From: Xanthomonas dyei
GTDB lineage: Bacteria; Pseudomonadota; Gammaproteobacteria; Xanthomonadales; Xanthomonadaceae
Reading direction: 5' to 3'
Assembly (NCBI RefSeq): GCF_002939865.1
Contig: NZ_MDEE01000043.1
Location: forward strand, 1-36,039
Length of the DNA: 36,039 nucleotides
Within the stretch, counting starts at the first letter, position 1. Every line of letters begins with the position of its first letter. Below the pieces are notes generated by a model. That model was given only the letters and a program-made list of their open reading frames with translations, had not been told where the DNA came from and searched no databases. Below, in pieces: positions 8,671-16,668 of this stretch. The position numbers and the translations under genes were made by a program.

Positions 8671-9402
8671 TCACTCCCAGACCGTTTGCTTGCGGCCGCG
8701 CAGCACGATGTCGAAGCGGTAGGCCAGGGCATATTCGCTGATGGCGTTTTCCCAGTCGAAACTGGACACCATGCGCTCGCGCGCCAGCGCATCGTCGACG
8801 CAGTTGTAGATGGGGTCTTGCGCCAGCAGCGGGTCGCCCGGGAAATACATCTGGGTGATCAGCCGTTGCCCGATGCCATCGCCGTGCAGCGAAAAATGGA
8901 TGTGCGCCGGCCGCCAGGCGTTGTAGTGATTGCGCCACGGATACGCGCCCGGCTTGATGGTCTTGAAGACGTAGCGGCCATGCTCATCGGTGAGCACCTG
9001 GCCGGTGCCGCGGAAGTTGGGGTCCAGCGGTGCGTCGTGGCGATCGCCGGCATGCTGGTAACGGCCGGCGGCGTTGCATTGCCACACTTCCACCACGCTG
9101 TTGCGCACCGGCTTGCCGTTTTCGTCGAGCACGCGGCCGGAGACGATGATGCGCTCGCCCAGCGGCTCGCCACTGAACCCTGCGGTGAGATCGGCCGCAT
9201 GCTCGCCCAGGGTAAGCCGATCCAGGCGCGGGCCGGTGACTTCCGACAGCGTGGCCGGGATATCGATGGGCGCGTGCGTCGGCCCGCGCAGGGCGGTGGA
9301 GGCATAAGCCGGATGCAGTTAGGCCGGCTGCGTGCCGGGTCGGGTGCGGCGGTAGCCGAGCAGCGGGTCTGCAAGTGTCGAATCATCGGGGGCATCGCGC
9401 AT
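8671..9402 (-). pseudogene. pcaH: Protocatechuate 3,4-dioxygenase beta subunit with premature stop
   Basis: A PcaH frame of 243 codons starts at the ATG at 9402, 8 nt after a GGAG site, and reads MRDAPDDSTLADPLLGYRRT, then seven more codons, then an in-frame TAA at 9319-9321 (codon 28). Beyond the stop the frame continues as LHPAYASTALRG and stays intact to the end. All four Fe(III) ligands of the family are kept: Tyr115 (GRYQH), Tyr154 (YPWRN), His167 and His169 (AHIHF). The next possible start is a GTG at 9132 (codon 91), which would lose the region around GERIIVSGR. PcaH catalyses ring opening of protocatechuate together with PcaG. One base change from a Tyr codon would produce this TAA; the Tyr is a guess from the family pattern. 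The lesion looks recent, or is a sequencing error. Confidence 0.88.
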
Positions 9403-9485
9403 CGTGAGATCTCCCTGCGCCGCACTGCGGCATGGTCAAGCGGTGTAGGTATGCGGTGGCGGCGCAGTGGTTGCAGTGGGCTGGC

Positions 9486-10694
9486 TCACAGGCGCTCGAT
9501 CGCCAGGGCCACGCCCTGCCCCACCCCGACGCACATGCTGGCCAGCCCGAGCCGGCCGTTGCTGGCTTCCAGCTGACGCAGCAAGGTGAGTACCAGCCGC
9601 GCGCCGCTCATGCCCAACGGATGACCGAGTGCGATGGCGCCGCCGTTGGCGTTGACATGTGCGGCATCGTCGGGCAACCCGAATGCGCGCGTGCACGCCA
9701 ACGCCTGCGCGGCGAAGGCTTCGTTGAGCTCGATCGCATCGAACTGCTCGATACGCAGGTTCAGCCGCGCCAACAGACGCTGCGTGGCCGGCACCGGGCC
9801 CATGCCCATGTAGGCCGGCTCGACACCTGCCGACGCAAAACCCAGCACGCGTGCGCGCGGGGTCAACCGATGCGTCTGCACCGCCTGCGCGGAGGCCAGC
9901 AACAACGCGGCCGCACCATCGTTGATACCGGAGGCATTGCCGGCCGTCACGCTGCCGGGCTGGCGGAACACCGGCTTGAGTTTGGCCAGCATCTCGGCGG
10001 TGGTATTCGGGCGCGGGGCTTCGTCGTATTCGACGGTGACGGCATCGCCGCCCTTGCGTGCGGCCACCGGCACCGAGGTGATCTCTGCATCGAAGAAACC
10101 GGCGGCCTGGGCGGCAGCCACGCGCTGCTGGCTGCGCAGTGCGAAAGCGTCCTGATCCTCGCGCGTGATGGCATGGCGCTGCGCGATGTTTTCGGCGGTT
10201 TCGCCCATCAACTCGGTGCCGTAGGCGGCTTGCAGGCGCGGGTTGATGAAGCGCCAGCCCATTGTGGTGTCTTCCAGTTGCTGGGTGCGGGCGAAGGCGC
10301 TTTCGGCCTTGCCCATCACCCAGGGCGCGCGCGACATCGATTCGACACCGCCGGCGATCGCCAGCCCCAGTTCCTCGGCGCGGATGCCGCGCGCCACCGT
10401 GCCGATCGCATCCAACCCGGAGCCGCACAGGCGATTGAGCGTGCTGCCCGGCACAGAACTCGGCAGGCCTGCCAGCAACAGGCTCATCCGCGCAACATTG
10501 CGATTGTCTTCGCCGGCCTGGTTGGCGCAGTCCAGATACACATCGTCGATGGCGGCCGGGTCCAGCTGCGGATGACGGGCCAGCAACGCGGCAATCGGTA
10601 GCGCGCCCAGGTCGTCGGCACGCACGCTGGACAGCGCACCGCCATAGCGACCGATCGGTGTGCGGATGCCGTCGATCAGATAGACCTCGCTCAT
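9486..10694 (-). CDS. pcaF: 3-oxoadipyl-CoA thiolase
   Basis: The ATG at 10694 overlaps the pcaJ stop by 4 nt (ATGA) and gives 402 residues, the standard length. The thiolase nucleophile is Cys90 in [11 protein letters not shown]. The C-terminal catalytic His lies in [16 protein letters not shown] and the second Cys in MCVGVGQG. The enzyme splits beta-ketoadipyl-CoA into succinyl-CoA and acetyl-CoA, the last step of the pathway. [10 protein letters not shown] and the overall sequence fit PcaF rather than a fatty-acid thiolase, and the operon position settles it. An 83-bp gap follows before pcaH. Confidence 0.95.
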   Translation of the reverse strand: MSEVYLIDGIRTPIGRYGGALSSVRADDLGALPIAALLARHPQLDPAAIDDVYLDCANQAGEDNRNVARMSLLLAGLPSSVPGSTLNRLCGSGLDAIGTVARGIRAEELGLAIAGGVESMSRAPWVMGKAESAFARTQQLEDTTMGWRFINPRLQAAYGTELMGETAENIAQRHAITREDQDAFALRSQQRVAAAQAAGFFDAEITSVPVAARKGGDAVTVEYDEAPRPNTTAEMLAKLKPVFRQPGSVTAGNASGINDGAAALLLASAQAVQTHRLTPRARVLGFASAGVEPAYMGMGPVPATQRLLARLNLRIEQFDAIELNEAFAAQALACTRAFGLPDDAAHVNANGGAIALGHPLGMSGARLVLTLLRQLEASNGRLGLASMCVGVGQGVALAIERL

Positions 10695-11479
10695 GCCTCC
10701 GCTCCTGCCGATTGGGTGCCATGTGCGGCGTCGGTCCGTGCCTGCAACGCGCGCAATGCCTGCAGTTCCGTGATGCTGGGCGGTGCGGTGTGCGCAAGAT
10801 CGTCGGCAAAGCGGATCGGCCAGCCGGTCGCCGCGCTGACCTGCTCGCGGCTGATCCCCGGGTGCAGCGACGTGACGGCGAGTTCGCGAGTTACCGCATC
10901 GGGTTCCATCACGCACAGGTCGGTGACCACCACGGTGGGGCCGGCGCCGGGCAGGCCGGCGCGCGCGCGCGCATCGCCACCGTCCAGATGCCCGACTGTG
11001 GTGATGAAGTCCAGCACCGACACGAAGCTGCGCTTGGACTGCCGCATGATGATGAACACCTGCTTGGCGCTGGCCGCGATTTCCGGCGCGCCACCGGCGC
11101 CGGGCAACCGCGTCTTCGGCGCGGCGTAATCGCCGATCACGGTGGTGTTGAGGTTGGCGTGGCGATCGATCTGCGCCGCGCCCAGGAAACCGACATCCAC
11201 CCGGCCGCCCTGCAACCAGTAGCGAAAAATCTCCGGCGTGGAGACCACGGTGTCGGCAGTCTCGGCCAGCTCGCCGTCGCCGATCGAGAGCGGCAGCACG
11301 TCCGGGCGTGCGCCGATCGGGCCGGATTCGTAGATCAGGGTGACATCCGGCGCATGCGTGAGCCGGGCCAGATTGGCCGCAGTGGACGGCAGACCGATGC
11401 CGACGAAACACACCGCTTCATCAGGCAGGCGACGCGCCGCGGCGACGGTCATCATTTCATTGGTGCTGTAAGCGCTCAT
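10691..11479 (-). CDS. pcaJ: 3-oxoadipate CoA-transferase, beta subunit
   Basis: This is a 262-residue CoA-transferase subunit B. The catalytic Glu lies in the family motif YESGPIG, preceded by [20 protein letters not shown]. Together with PcaI it transfers CoA from succinyl-CoA to beta-ketoadipate. The ATG overlaps the pcaI stop by 4 nt and its own stop overlaps the pcaF start by 4 nt, a sign of tight translational coupling. The longer frame upstream runs inside pcaI and is not used. Confidence 0.94.
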   Translation of the reverse strand: MSAYSTNEMMTVAAARRLPDEAVCFVGIGLPSTAANLARLTHAPDVTLIYESGPIGARPDVLPLSIGDGELAETADTVVSTPEIFRYWLQGGRVDVGFLGAAQIDRHANLNTTVIGDYAAPKTRLPGAGGAPEIAASAKQVFIIMRQSKRSFVSVLDFITTVGHLDGGDARARAGLPGAGPTVVVTDLCVMEPDAVTRELAVTSLHPGISREQVSAATGWPIRFADDLAHTAPPSITELQALRALQARTDAAHGTQSAGAEA

Positions 11480-12339
11480 GCGGCCACCTGCTGCTGCGAG
11501 TGCGCATACACGCGCATGAATGCGGCGAAGTCGTCGGTGTCCAGAATATGTGCCTGGATCCACGCCTGGAAGCGCGCGCGGTCGCGCGCAATCGCGTCCC
11601 AGGCCAGATAAAACCGGTTGTCGCGGGCGTAGTAGCCATGCGCGTACGACGGCGCGGCGCCGCCAGGCACATGGCACACCGCATCGACCACCCAGCGCGG
11701 CAGGATGCAGGCGTTGGGTGGCGCATCGAGCGTGTCGACGATTTCCTCAACCGTCACGATCACCTTGCGCGCCGCCAGTGCCGCCTCTTTCTGCACGCCA
11801 AGAATGCCCCACAGCAACACGTTGCCGCGGCGGTCGGCCTGCTGTGCGTGGATCACGGTGACATCGGGGTTCACCGCCGGCGTGGTGGCCAGCGTTTCGC
11901 CGGTATAGGGACATTGCAGGAACTTGATGCTGTCGTTGACGCGCGGCAGGTCAGAGCCGACATAGCCGCGCAGCACCGCGAATGGCAGACCCGACGCACC
12001 GGCCACGTAGGCGTTGGCCATGTCGGCATGGCTATGTTCGCGGATCTGCAGGGGCTGCGGCCAGGCGTGTTCGACCGCATCGCGCAGCCGGTGCAGCGAG
12101 CCGACCCCCGGATTGCCGCCCCACGAAAACCGCAACGCCGATGCGCAGCCGGCGCCGATCAGCTGGTCGTAGATCAGGTCCGGGGTCATGCGCACCAGGC
12201 GCAGCTCGCGTTTGCGCTGGCGGATCACCTCATGGCCGGCCGCATGCGGGATCAGATGGGTGAAGCCTTCCATCGCCACGCAATCGCCGTCGGCGATCAG
12301 GTTAGACACCGCATCTGATAAAGCGACGATTTCAGCCAT
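11476..12339 (-). CDS. pcaI: 3-oxoadipate CoA-transferase, alpha subunit
   Basis: The ATG at 12339 gives 287 residues of a CoA-transferase subunit A. Family features are DGDCVAMEGFTHLIPHAAGHE near the start, FSWGGNPGVGSLHR and YVGSDLPRVNDSIK. It pairs with PcaJ to make beta-ketoadipyl-CoA. As the first gene of the operon it lies downstream of the PcaR-like operator pair at 12401-12432. The frame extends upstream through the promoter, but those residues are not family-like. Confidence 0.94.
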   Translation of the reverse strand: MAEIVALSDAVSNLIADGDCVAMEGFTHLIPHAAGHEVIRQRKRELRLVRMTPDLIYDQLIGAGCASALRFSWGGNPGVGSLHRLRDAVEHAWPQPLQIREHSHADMANAYVAGASGLPFAVLRGYVGSDLPRVNDSIKFLQCPYTGETLATTPAVNPDVTVIHAQQADRRGNVLLWGILGVQKEAALAARKVIVTVEEIVDTLDAPPNACILPRWVVDAVCHVPGGAAPSYAHGYYARDNRFYLAWDAIARDRARFQAWIQAHILDTDDFAAFMRVYAHSQQQVAA

Positions 12340-12400
12340 GAGCAAGGCACCGCTGCGAATGTGCAGCCACGGTAGAGCCGGCTGAACACCCTGGTCAATA

Positions 12401-12432
12401 CGATTATCGGTGATTGAATTCGATAATCGCAC
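12401..12432 (-). promoter_or_regulatory. Candidate PcaR operator pair upstream of pcaI
   Basis: CGATTATCG at 12401-12409 and CGATAATCG at 12421-12429 form a perfect 9-bp inverted repeat, centres 20 bp apart. The second box in context, ATTCGATAATCGCAC, matches at 14 of 15 bases the Pseudomonas putida PcaR site GTTCGATAATCGCAC as I recall it. PcaR there contacts both the -35 and -10 elements of pcaIJ, which fits two boxes two helical turns apart. It lies 62-93 bp upstream of the pcaI ATG. Confidence 0.72.
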
Positions 12433-12471
12433 AACTTCCGCTACACAGTCATGTTCCCACATTGTCTCCGG

Positions 12472-12479
12472 TGTATACA
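12472..12479. promoter_or_regulatory. Candidate VanR operator, distal copy
   Basis: This is the perfect 8-bp palindrome TGTATACA in the pcaI-vanA intergenic region. The same core recurs at 12566-12573, 94 bp away. FadR-type GntR regulators such as VanR bind short palindromes of this kind. The assignment to VanR rests on position only. Confidence 0.5.
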
Positions 12480-12564
12480 TAACTTCGCCTGCAAGCAGAC
12501 GCCAGCGCTGACATGCGCGTCAACTGCTTGCACGCTGGCGCAGTGCGTCGATTCGTACCCCAGG

Positions 12565-12574
12565 TTGTATACAA
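12565..12574. promoter_or_regulatory. Candidate VanR operator, promoter-proximal copy
   Basis: TTGTATACAA is a perfect 10-bp palindrome ending 20 bp before the vanA ATG and 6 bp before its AGGAG ribosome-binding site. A repressor bound here would block transcription of vanA-vanR-vanB. With the copy at 12472 it makes a pair spaced by about nine helical turns, suitable for looping on one face of the DNA. Confidence 0.55.
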
Positions 12575-12593
12575 AACCCCAGGAGTCACGGTC

Positions 12594-13676
12594 ATGTCCG
12601 AGTCCCAGTCCAAGCCGCTGTTTCCCCTCAACGCGTGGTATGCCGTCGCCTGGGACCACGAAATCAAGCACGCCCTGACGCCGCGCAAGGTCTGCAACCT
12701 CGAAGTGGTGGTCTACCGCACCACGGCCGGCGCGGTGGTCGCGCTGGAAGATGCCTGCTGGCACCGGCTGGTGCCGCTGTCGATGGGCAAGCTGCGCGGC
12801 GACGATGTGGTGTGCGGCTATCACGGCCTGGTCTACAACACCCAGGGCCGCTGCGTGCACATGCCCTCGCAGGAGACCATCAACCCGTCGGCGTGCGTGC
12901 GCAGTTTTCCGGTGGCCGAGAAGCACCGCTATGTGTGGATCTGGCCGGGCGACCCGGCCAAGGCCGACACCGCGTTGATTCCCGACCTGCATTGGGCGCA
13001 CGACCCGGCCTGGGCCGGCGATGGCCGCACCATCTACGCCAAGTGCGACTACCGGCTGGTGCTGGACAACCTGATGGACCTGACCCACGAGACCTTCGTG
13101 CATGGTTCGAGCATCGGCCAGGACGAGATCGCCGAAGCGCCGTTCGATGTCGTGCATGGCGATCGCTCGGTGGTGGTGTCGCGCTGGATGCGCAACATCG
13201 ACCCGCCGCCGTTCTGGGCCGGCCAGATCGCGCGGCATCTGGATTACCACGGCAAGGTCGACCGCTGGCAGATCATCCGTTTCGAAGCGCCCGGCACCAT
13301 CGCCATCGATGTCGGTGTGGCCATCGCCGGCACCGGCGCGCCGGAGGGCGACCGCAGCCAGGGCGTCAACGGCTACGTGCTCAACACCATTACGCCGGAG
13401 ACCGATACCACCTGCCACTATTTCTGGGCGTTCATGCGCAACTACGCGCTGCACGATCAGTCGTTGACCACGCTCACCCGCGCCGGCGTCACCGGTGTGT
13501 TCGGCGAGGACGAGGCGATTCTGGAAGCGCAGCAACGCGCCATCGACGCGCATCCGGATCACACCTTCTACAACCTCAACGTCGATGCCGGCGGCATGTG
13601 GGCGCGGCGGGTGATCGACCGCCTGATCGCGCACGAACAGCGCGCGCAGGATCTGTCGCTGCGCATGGTGGGCTGA
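12594..13676 (+). CDS. vanA: Vanillate O-demethylase, oxygenase subunit
   Basis: The ATG at 12594 lies 8 nt after AGGAG and gives 360 residues, the normal VanA length. The Rieske [2Fe-2S] centre is seen as C-x-H at Cys55/His57 (ACWHR) and C-x2-H at Cys74/His77 (CGYHG). The mononuclear iron site is NLMDLTHETFVHG. VanA demethylates vanillate to protocatechuate and formaldehyde using electrons from VanB. PLNAWYAVAWDHEI at the N-terminus is typical. It is the first gene of vanA-vanR-vanB, preceded by paired palindromes. No disruption is seen, unlike pobA and pcaH. Confidence 0.95.
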   Translation: MSESQSKPLFPLNAWYAVAWDHEIKHALTPRKVCNLEVVVYRTTAGAVVALEDACWHRLVPLSMGKLRGDDVVCGYHGLVYNTQGRCVHMPSQETINPSACVRSFPVAEKHRYVWIWPGDPAKADTALIPDLHWAHDPAWAGDGRTIYAKCDYRLVLDNLMDLTHETFVHGSSIGQDEIAEAPFDVVHGDRSVVVSRWMRNIDPPPFWAGQIARHLDYHGKVDRWQIIRFEAPGTIAIDVGVAIAGTGAPEGDRSQGVNGYVLNTITPETDTTCHYFWAFMRNYALHDQSLTTLTRAGVTGVFGEDEAILEAQQRAIDAHPDHTFYNLNVDAGGMWARRVIDRLIAHEQRAQDLSLRMVG

Positions 13677-13698
13677 GCGCAGCGCGCAGGAGACCCCC

Positions 13699-14502
13699 AT
13701 GCCACCGACCACACCGTTCCACAGCAGCGCGGCGCAGACCACGCGCGCGCTGCTCTCGCTGCGTGAGCTGATCCTCGACGGTACCTTGCCCGCCGGCGCG
13801 CGATTGTCCGAAGTGGCAGTCGTGCAGCGGCTGGGTATGTCGCGCACGCCCGTGCGCGCGGCCTTGCAGCGCCTGTGCGAAGAAGGCCTGGCGAGCGCCT
13901 TGCCGGGCGGCGGCTACGCGGTGCAGGCCTTCAGCGAGCACGACGTGCACGACGCCATCGAGCTGCGCGGCACGCTCGAAGGGCTGGCCGCACGCATGGC
14001 CGCCGAGCGCGGGGCGACTGCCGCGCAGCTGGGTCAGGCGCATCAGCTGCTGGAGACGCTCGATGGCATCGTCGGCGTGCCGCAGGGTGCCATCGACTTC
14101 GCCGCCTATGTCCAGGCCAACGCGCTGTTCCATGCGTTGCTGGTGGCGATGGCCGGCAGCGATGTGCTCGGCCGCGAGCTCACCCGCGTGCTGCAGCTGC
14201 CATTCGCCTCGCCCAACAGCCTGGTCATGGCCCAGACCAGTGCTGCCGATGCGCAGGTGCTCCTGACCGTGGCGCAGGACCAGCATCGCGAAGTGATTGC
14301 CGCCATCGCGCAGCGCCAGGGCAGCCGCGCCGAAGCGCTGATGCGCGAGCACGCCCGTCTGGCGCACCGCAATCTGCGCCACATCCTGCAAACCCCCGCG
14401 GCCATCGCCCAGGTGCGCGGTGGCGCCCTGCTCGGCCGCGCCCATGCATCCACCGCCGGCGTTGCCCGGCACGCTCTTCTGCCTGGAGTTCCCCATGCGT
14501 AA
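13699..14502 (+). CDS. vanR: GntR-family (FadR subfamily) regulator, probable VanR
   Basis: This 267-residue protein has an N-terminal GntR winged helix (LSEVAVVQRLGMSRTPVRAALQRLCEEGL) and a C-terminal FCD ligand domain starting around IELRGTLEGLAARMAAERG. VanR proteins of this type repress vanAB until vanillate binds. It starts 22 bp after vanA with AGGAG, and its last 8 nt overlap the start of vanB, so all three genes form one transcript and the regulator would control its own synthesis. The symbol rests on the family and on its place between vanA and vanB. Confidence 0.88.
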   Translation: MPPTTPFHSSAAQTTRALLSLRELILDGTLPAGARLSEVAVVQRLGMSRTPVRAALQRLCEEGLASALPGGGYAVQAFSEHDVHDAIELRGTLEGLAARMAAERGATAAQLGQAHQLLETLDGIVGVPQGAIDFAAYVQANALFHALLVAMAGSDVLGRELTRVLQLPFASPNSLVMAQTSAADAQVLLTVAQDQHREVIAAIAQRQGSRAEALMREHARLAHRNLRHILQTPAAIAQVRGGALLGRAHASTAGVARHALLPGVPHA

Positions 14503-15478
14503 AGACACCCAATGGCATCGCGCCCATGTCGTCAGCATTGCCGACGCCTGCGAGGGGGTGCGCGAAATCGTGCTCGACCCAGGCACGGCAGCGCGTGCGT
14601 TCGAGGTGGGCAGCCACCTGGATTTTCGTCTGCAATTGAACGGCCGCAGCGATGTGCGCTCTTACTCGCTGGTGGGCGAGCCACGCGCGGACGGGTATTA
14701 CCAGATCGCGGTACGGCAGATGCCCGACAGCCGCGGCGGCTCGCTGCATATGTGGACGCTGCAGCCGGGCGATGTGGTGGAAATGTCGCCCCCCAGCAAC
14801 AACTTCGCGCTGGACGAGAGCGGCGAAGAAATCCTGTTGATTGCCGGCGGTATCGGCATCACGCCGATCCTGGGCATGGCGCAGCGGCTGGCGCAGCGGC
14901 ATCAGGCCTTTCGCCTGCTGTATGTCGGGCGCTCGCGCAGCGCGATGGCCTACGTGGACCCGTTGGAAGCGCTGCTCGGCGCGCGCCTGCAGCTGCATTG
15001 CGACGACACCGACGGCCCGCCCGATCTTGCCGCCGAACTGGCACGCCTGTCGCCCAATGCCGAGGTCTATGTGTGCGGCCCGCTGGGCATGCTGGAAGCG
15101 GTGCGCCAGCACTGGCATGCCGCCGGCCGCCCGCGCGCACGGCTGCATTTTGAAACCTTCGGCAATAGCGGCCGGGTGCCGGCGCAGGCGTTCGTGGTCA
15201 AGCTGCCCGGGCTCGGTCTGGAAGTGCCGGTGGCCGAAAACGAATCGATGCTCGATGCGCTGGCCGATGCCGGGGTCGAATTAATCGCCGAATGCCGTCG
15301 CGGCGAATGCGGCTTGTGCGCGGTGGAGGTGCTCGACAGCGCCGCCGATATCGATCACCGCGATGTGTTCTTCGGCGACGAGCAACGCCGCGAAAATCGC
15401 AAGCTGTGCGCCTGCGTGTCGCGTGCGGTGGGCGGCAGCATCAGCATCGACACCGGCTACCGCGGCGAGCTGGGCTGA
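14495..15478 (+). CDS. vanB: Vanillate O-demethylase, reductase subunit
   Basis: The ATG at 14495 follows GGAG and gives 327 residues. It is a phthalate-dioxygenase-reductase type flavoprotein: a flavin-binding motif RSYSLVGEP, an NAD-binding segment GGIGITPILGMA and VYVCGPLGML, and a C-terminal plant-type [2Fe-2S] ferredoxin domain with CRRGECGLC and the last Cys in LCACVSRA. It passes electrons from NADH to VanA. The start overlaps the vanR end by 8 nt. All domains are present and the frame is unbroken. Confidence 0.95.
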   Translation: MRKDTQWHRAHVVSIADACEGVREIVLDPGTAARAFEVGSHLDFRLQLNGRSDVRSYSLVGEPRADGYYQIAVRQMPDSRGGSLHMWTLQPGDVVEMSPPSNNFALDESGEEILLIAGGIGITPILGMAQRLAQRHQAFRLLYVGRSRSAMAYVDPLEALLGARLQLHCDDTDGPPDLAAELARLSPNAEVYVCGPLGMLEAVRQHWHAAGRPRARLHFETFGNSGRVPAQAFVVKLPGLGLEVPVAENESMLDALADAGVELIAECRRGECGLCAVEVLDSAADIDHRDVFFGDEQRRENRKLCACVSRAVGGSISIDTGYRGELG

Positions 15479-15637
15479 ACGTCGTCGTCATGCGCACCGC
15501 GCTCGCTGTCGGGCGGGCGCGGCGCTGCTGAAGTCGCCATACGCTATGCGGCGGCGTGAACTGATACGTCCACACGACTGACAACCGCACGCAACCGCTG
15601 TGTTTGCATCCTCACGCGCATGCGCGATCATCAGCGC

Positions 15638-16447
15638 ATGGAGTCAACTCACTACAGGACTGTCCCGGCGCCGGCATTGAACCCGCGCCAGGAGCAATTG
15701 GTGGCGCTGGTGCGGCAGCAGGGCTTTGCCGATGTCGAAGGCCTGGCCACGCGCTTTGAGGTCACCCCGCAAACCATTCGGCGCGATCTGACCCTGCTGT
15801 GCGATGCCGGCGTACTGCGCCGCTACCATGGCGGCGTCAGCATGCCCTCCAGTGTGGAAAACCTGGCCTACACCGCGCGCAAGGCGCTGCAGGCACGCGA
15901 AAAGCAGCACATCGCCACGCACGTCGCGCGCTTCATTCCCGACGATGCCTCGCTGTTCATCAACCTCGGCACCACCAACGAAGAGGTCGCGCGCGCATTG
16001 CTGCAGCATCGCGGCCTGCGCGTGATCACCAACAACCTCAACGTGGCGGTGATGCTCAGCGCCAACCCCAGTTTCGAGGTGATCGTGGCCGGCGGCGTGG
16101 TGCGCGGACGCGACCAGGGCGTGACCGGCGAGGCCACGGTGGAGCTGATCCGTCAGTTCAAGGTGGACTTCGGGGTGATCGGCATTTCCGGGATCGATCT
16201 GGACGGCACCTTGCTGGATTTCGACTACCAGGAAGTACGGGTGGCCCAGGCCATCATCGAGCACTCGCGCCAGGTGGTGCTGGCGGCCGATCACAGCAAG
16301 TTCGGGCGCAATGCGATGGTGCGGCTGGGCGCGATCGCGCAGGTGCACGACTGGTTCACCGACCGACCGCCGCCGCAGGAACTGGCCAGCGTGCTGGCCG
16401 AGGCCGGCACCCGGGTGCACCTGGCGGACGCTAGCGACAGCGACTGA
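15638..16447 (+). CDS. glpR: DeoR-family repressor of glycerol genes
   Basis: From the ATG at 15638 this gives 269 residues, close to GlpR of E. coli; an ATG at 15620 would add six residues and neither has a clear ribosome-binding site. The N-terminal helix-turn-helix reads FADVEGLATRFEVTPQTIRRDL followed by RRYHGG. The sugar-phosphate-sensing domain includes INLGTTNEEVARAL, VITNNLNVA, FGVIGISGIDLDGTLLDFDY and ADHSKFGRNAMV, all near-identical in type to E. coli GlpR, which senses glycerol-3-phosphate. It lies directly before glpD on the same strand, with a 221-bp gap holding a GlpR-like operator. Confidence 0.93.
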   Translation: MESTHYRTVPAPALNPRQEQLVALVRQQGFADVEGLATRFEVTPQTIRRDLTLLCDAGVLRRYHGGVSMPSSVENLAYTARKALQAREKQHIATHVARFIPDDASLFINLGTTNEEVARALLQHRGLRVITNNLNVAVMLSANPSFEVIVAGGVVRGRDQGVTGEATVELIRQFKVDFGVIGISGIDLDGTLLDFDYQEVRVAQAIIEHSRQVVLAADHSKFGRNAMVRLGAIAQVHDWFTDRPPPQELASVLAEAGTRVHLADASDSD

Positions 16448-16603
16448 ATTTGTTCGTTTAAGTACTTTTTTGATGCGCAGACCCGTCATGGCTGCCAGCC
16501 TCGATTTACGTAACGAATCGAATTTCGGATTTTGATTGCTTTTACAATCGAAATAACCACTTATTGAGAGGCAAGCCGCGTCTTCACGCCCCGAAAAGGT
16601 TTG

Positions 16604-16625
16604 ATGTTCGAATATGTTCGAACAT
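16604..16625. promoter_or_regulatory. Candidate GlpR operator upstream of glpD
   Basis: ATGTTCG occurs at 16604 and again at 16614, where it forms the perfect 12-bp palindrome ATGTTCGAACAT (16614-16625). ATGTTCG and CGAACAT are the half-sites of the E. coli GlpR operator. The site ends 43 bp before the glpD ATG, a good place for repression. The outer half-site spacing (8 nt) is wider than the 4 nt seen in E. coli. Confidence 0.68.
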
Positions 16626-16668
16626 GACAACTTAGGTTCGCTCGCAGCGCACCTGGACGGAGGCACCG

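Noticed and set aside
9319..9321. Programmed readthrough or recoding of the pcaH stop
   Set aside because: The TAA is followed by C, which can be slightly leaky, but there is no recoding structure I can see and no known example in this family. A simple nonsense mutation or sequencing error is more likely.
9436..10809. 457-codon minus-strand open frame
   Set aside because: It is an alternate frame over pcaF and has no family features, whereas pcaF shows complete thiolase motifs.
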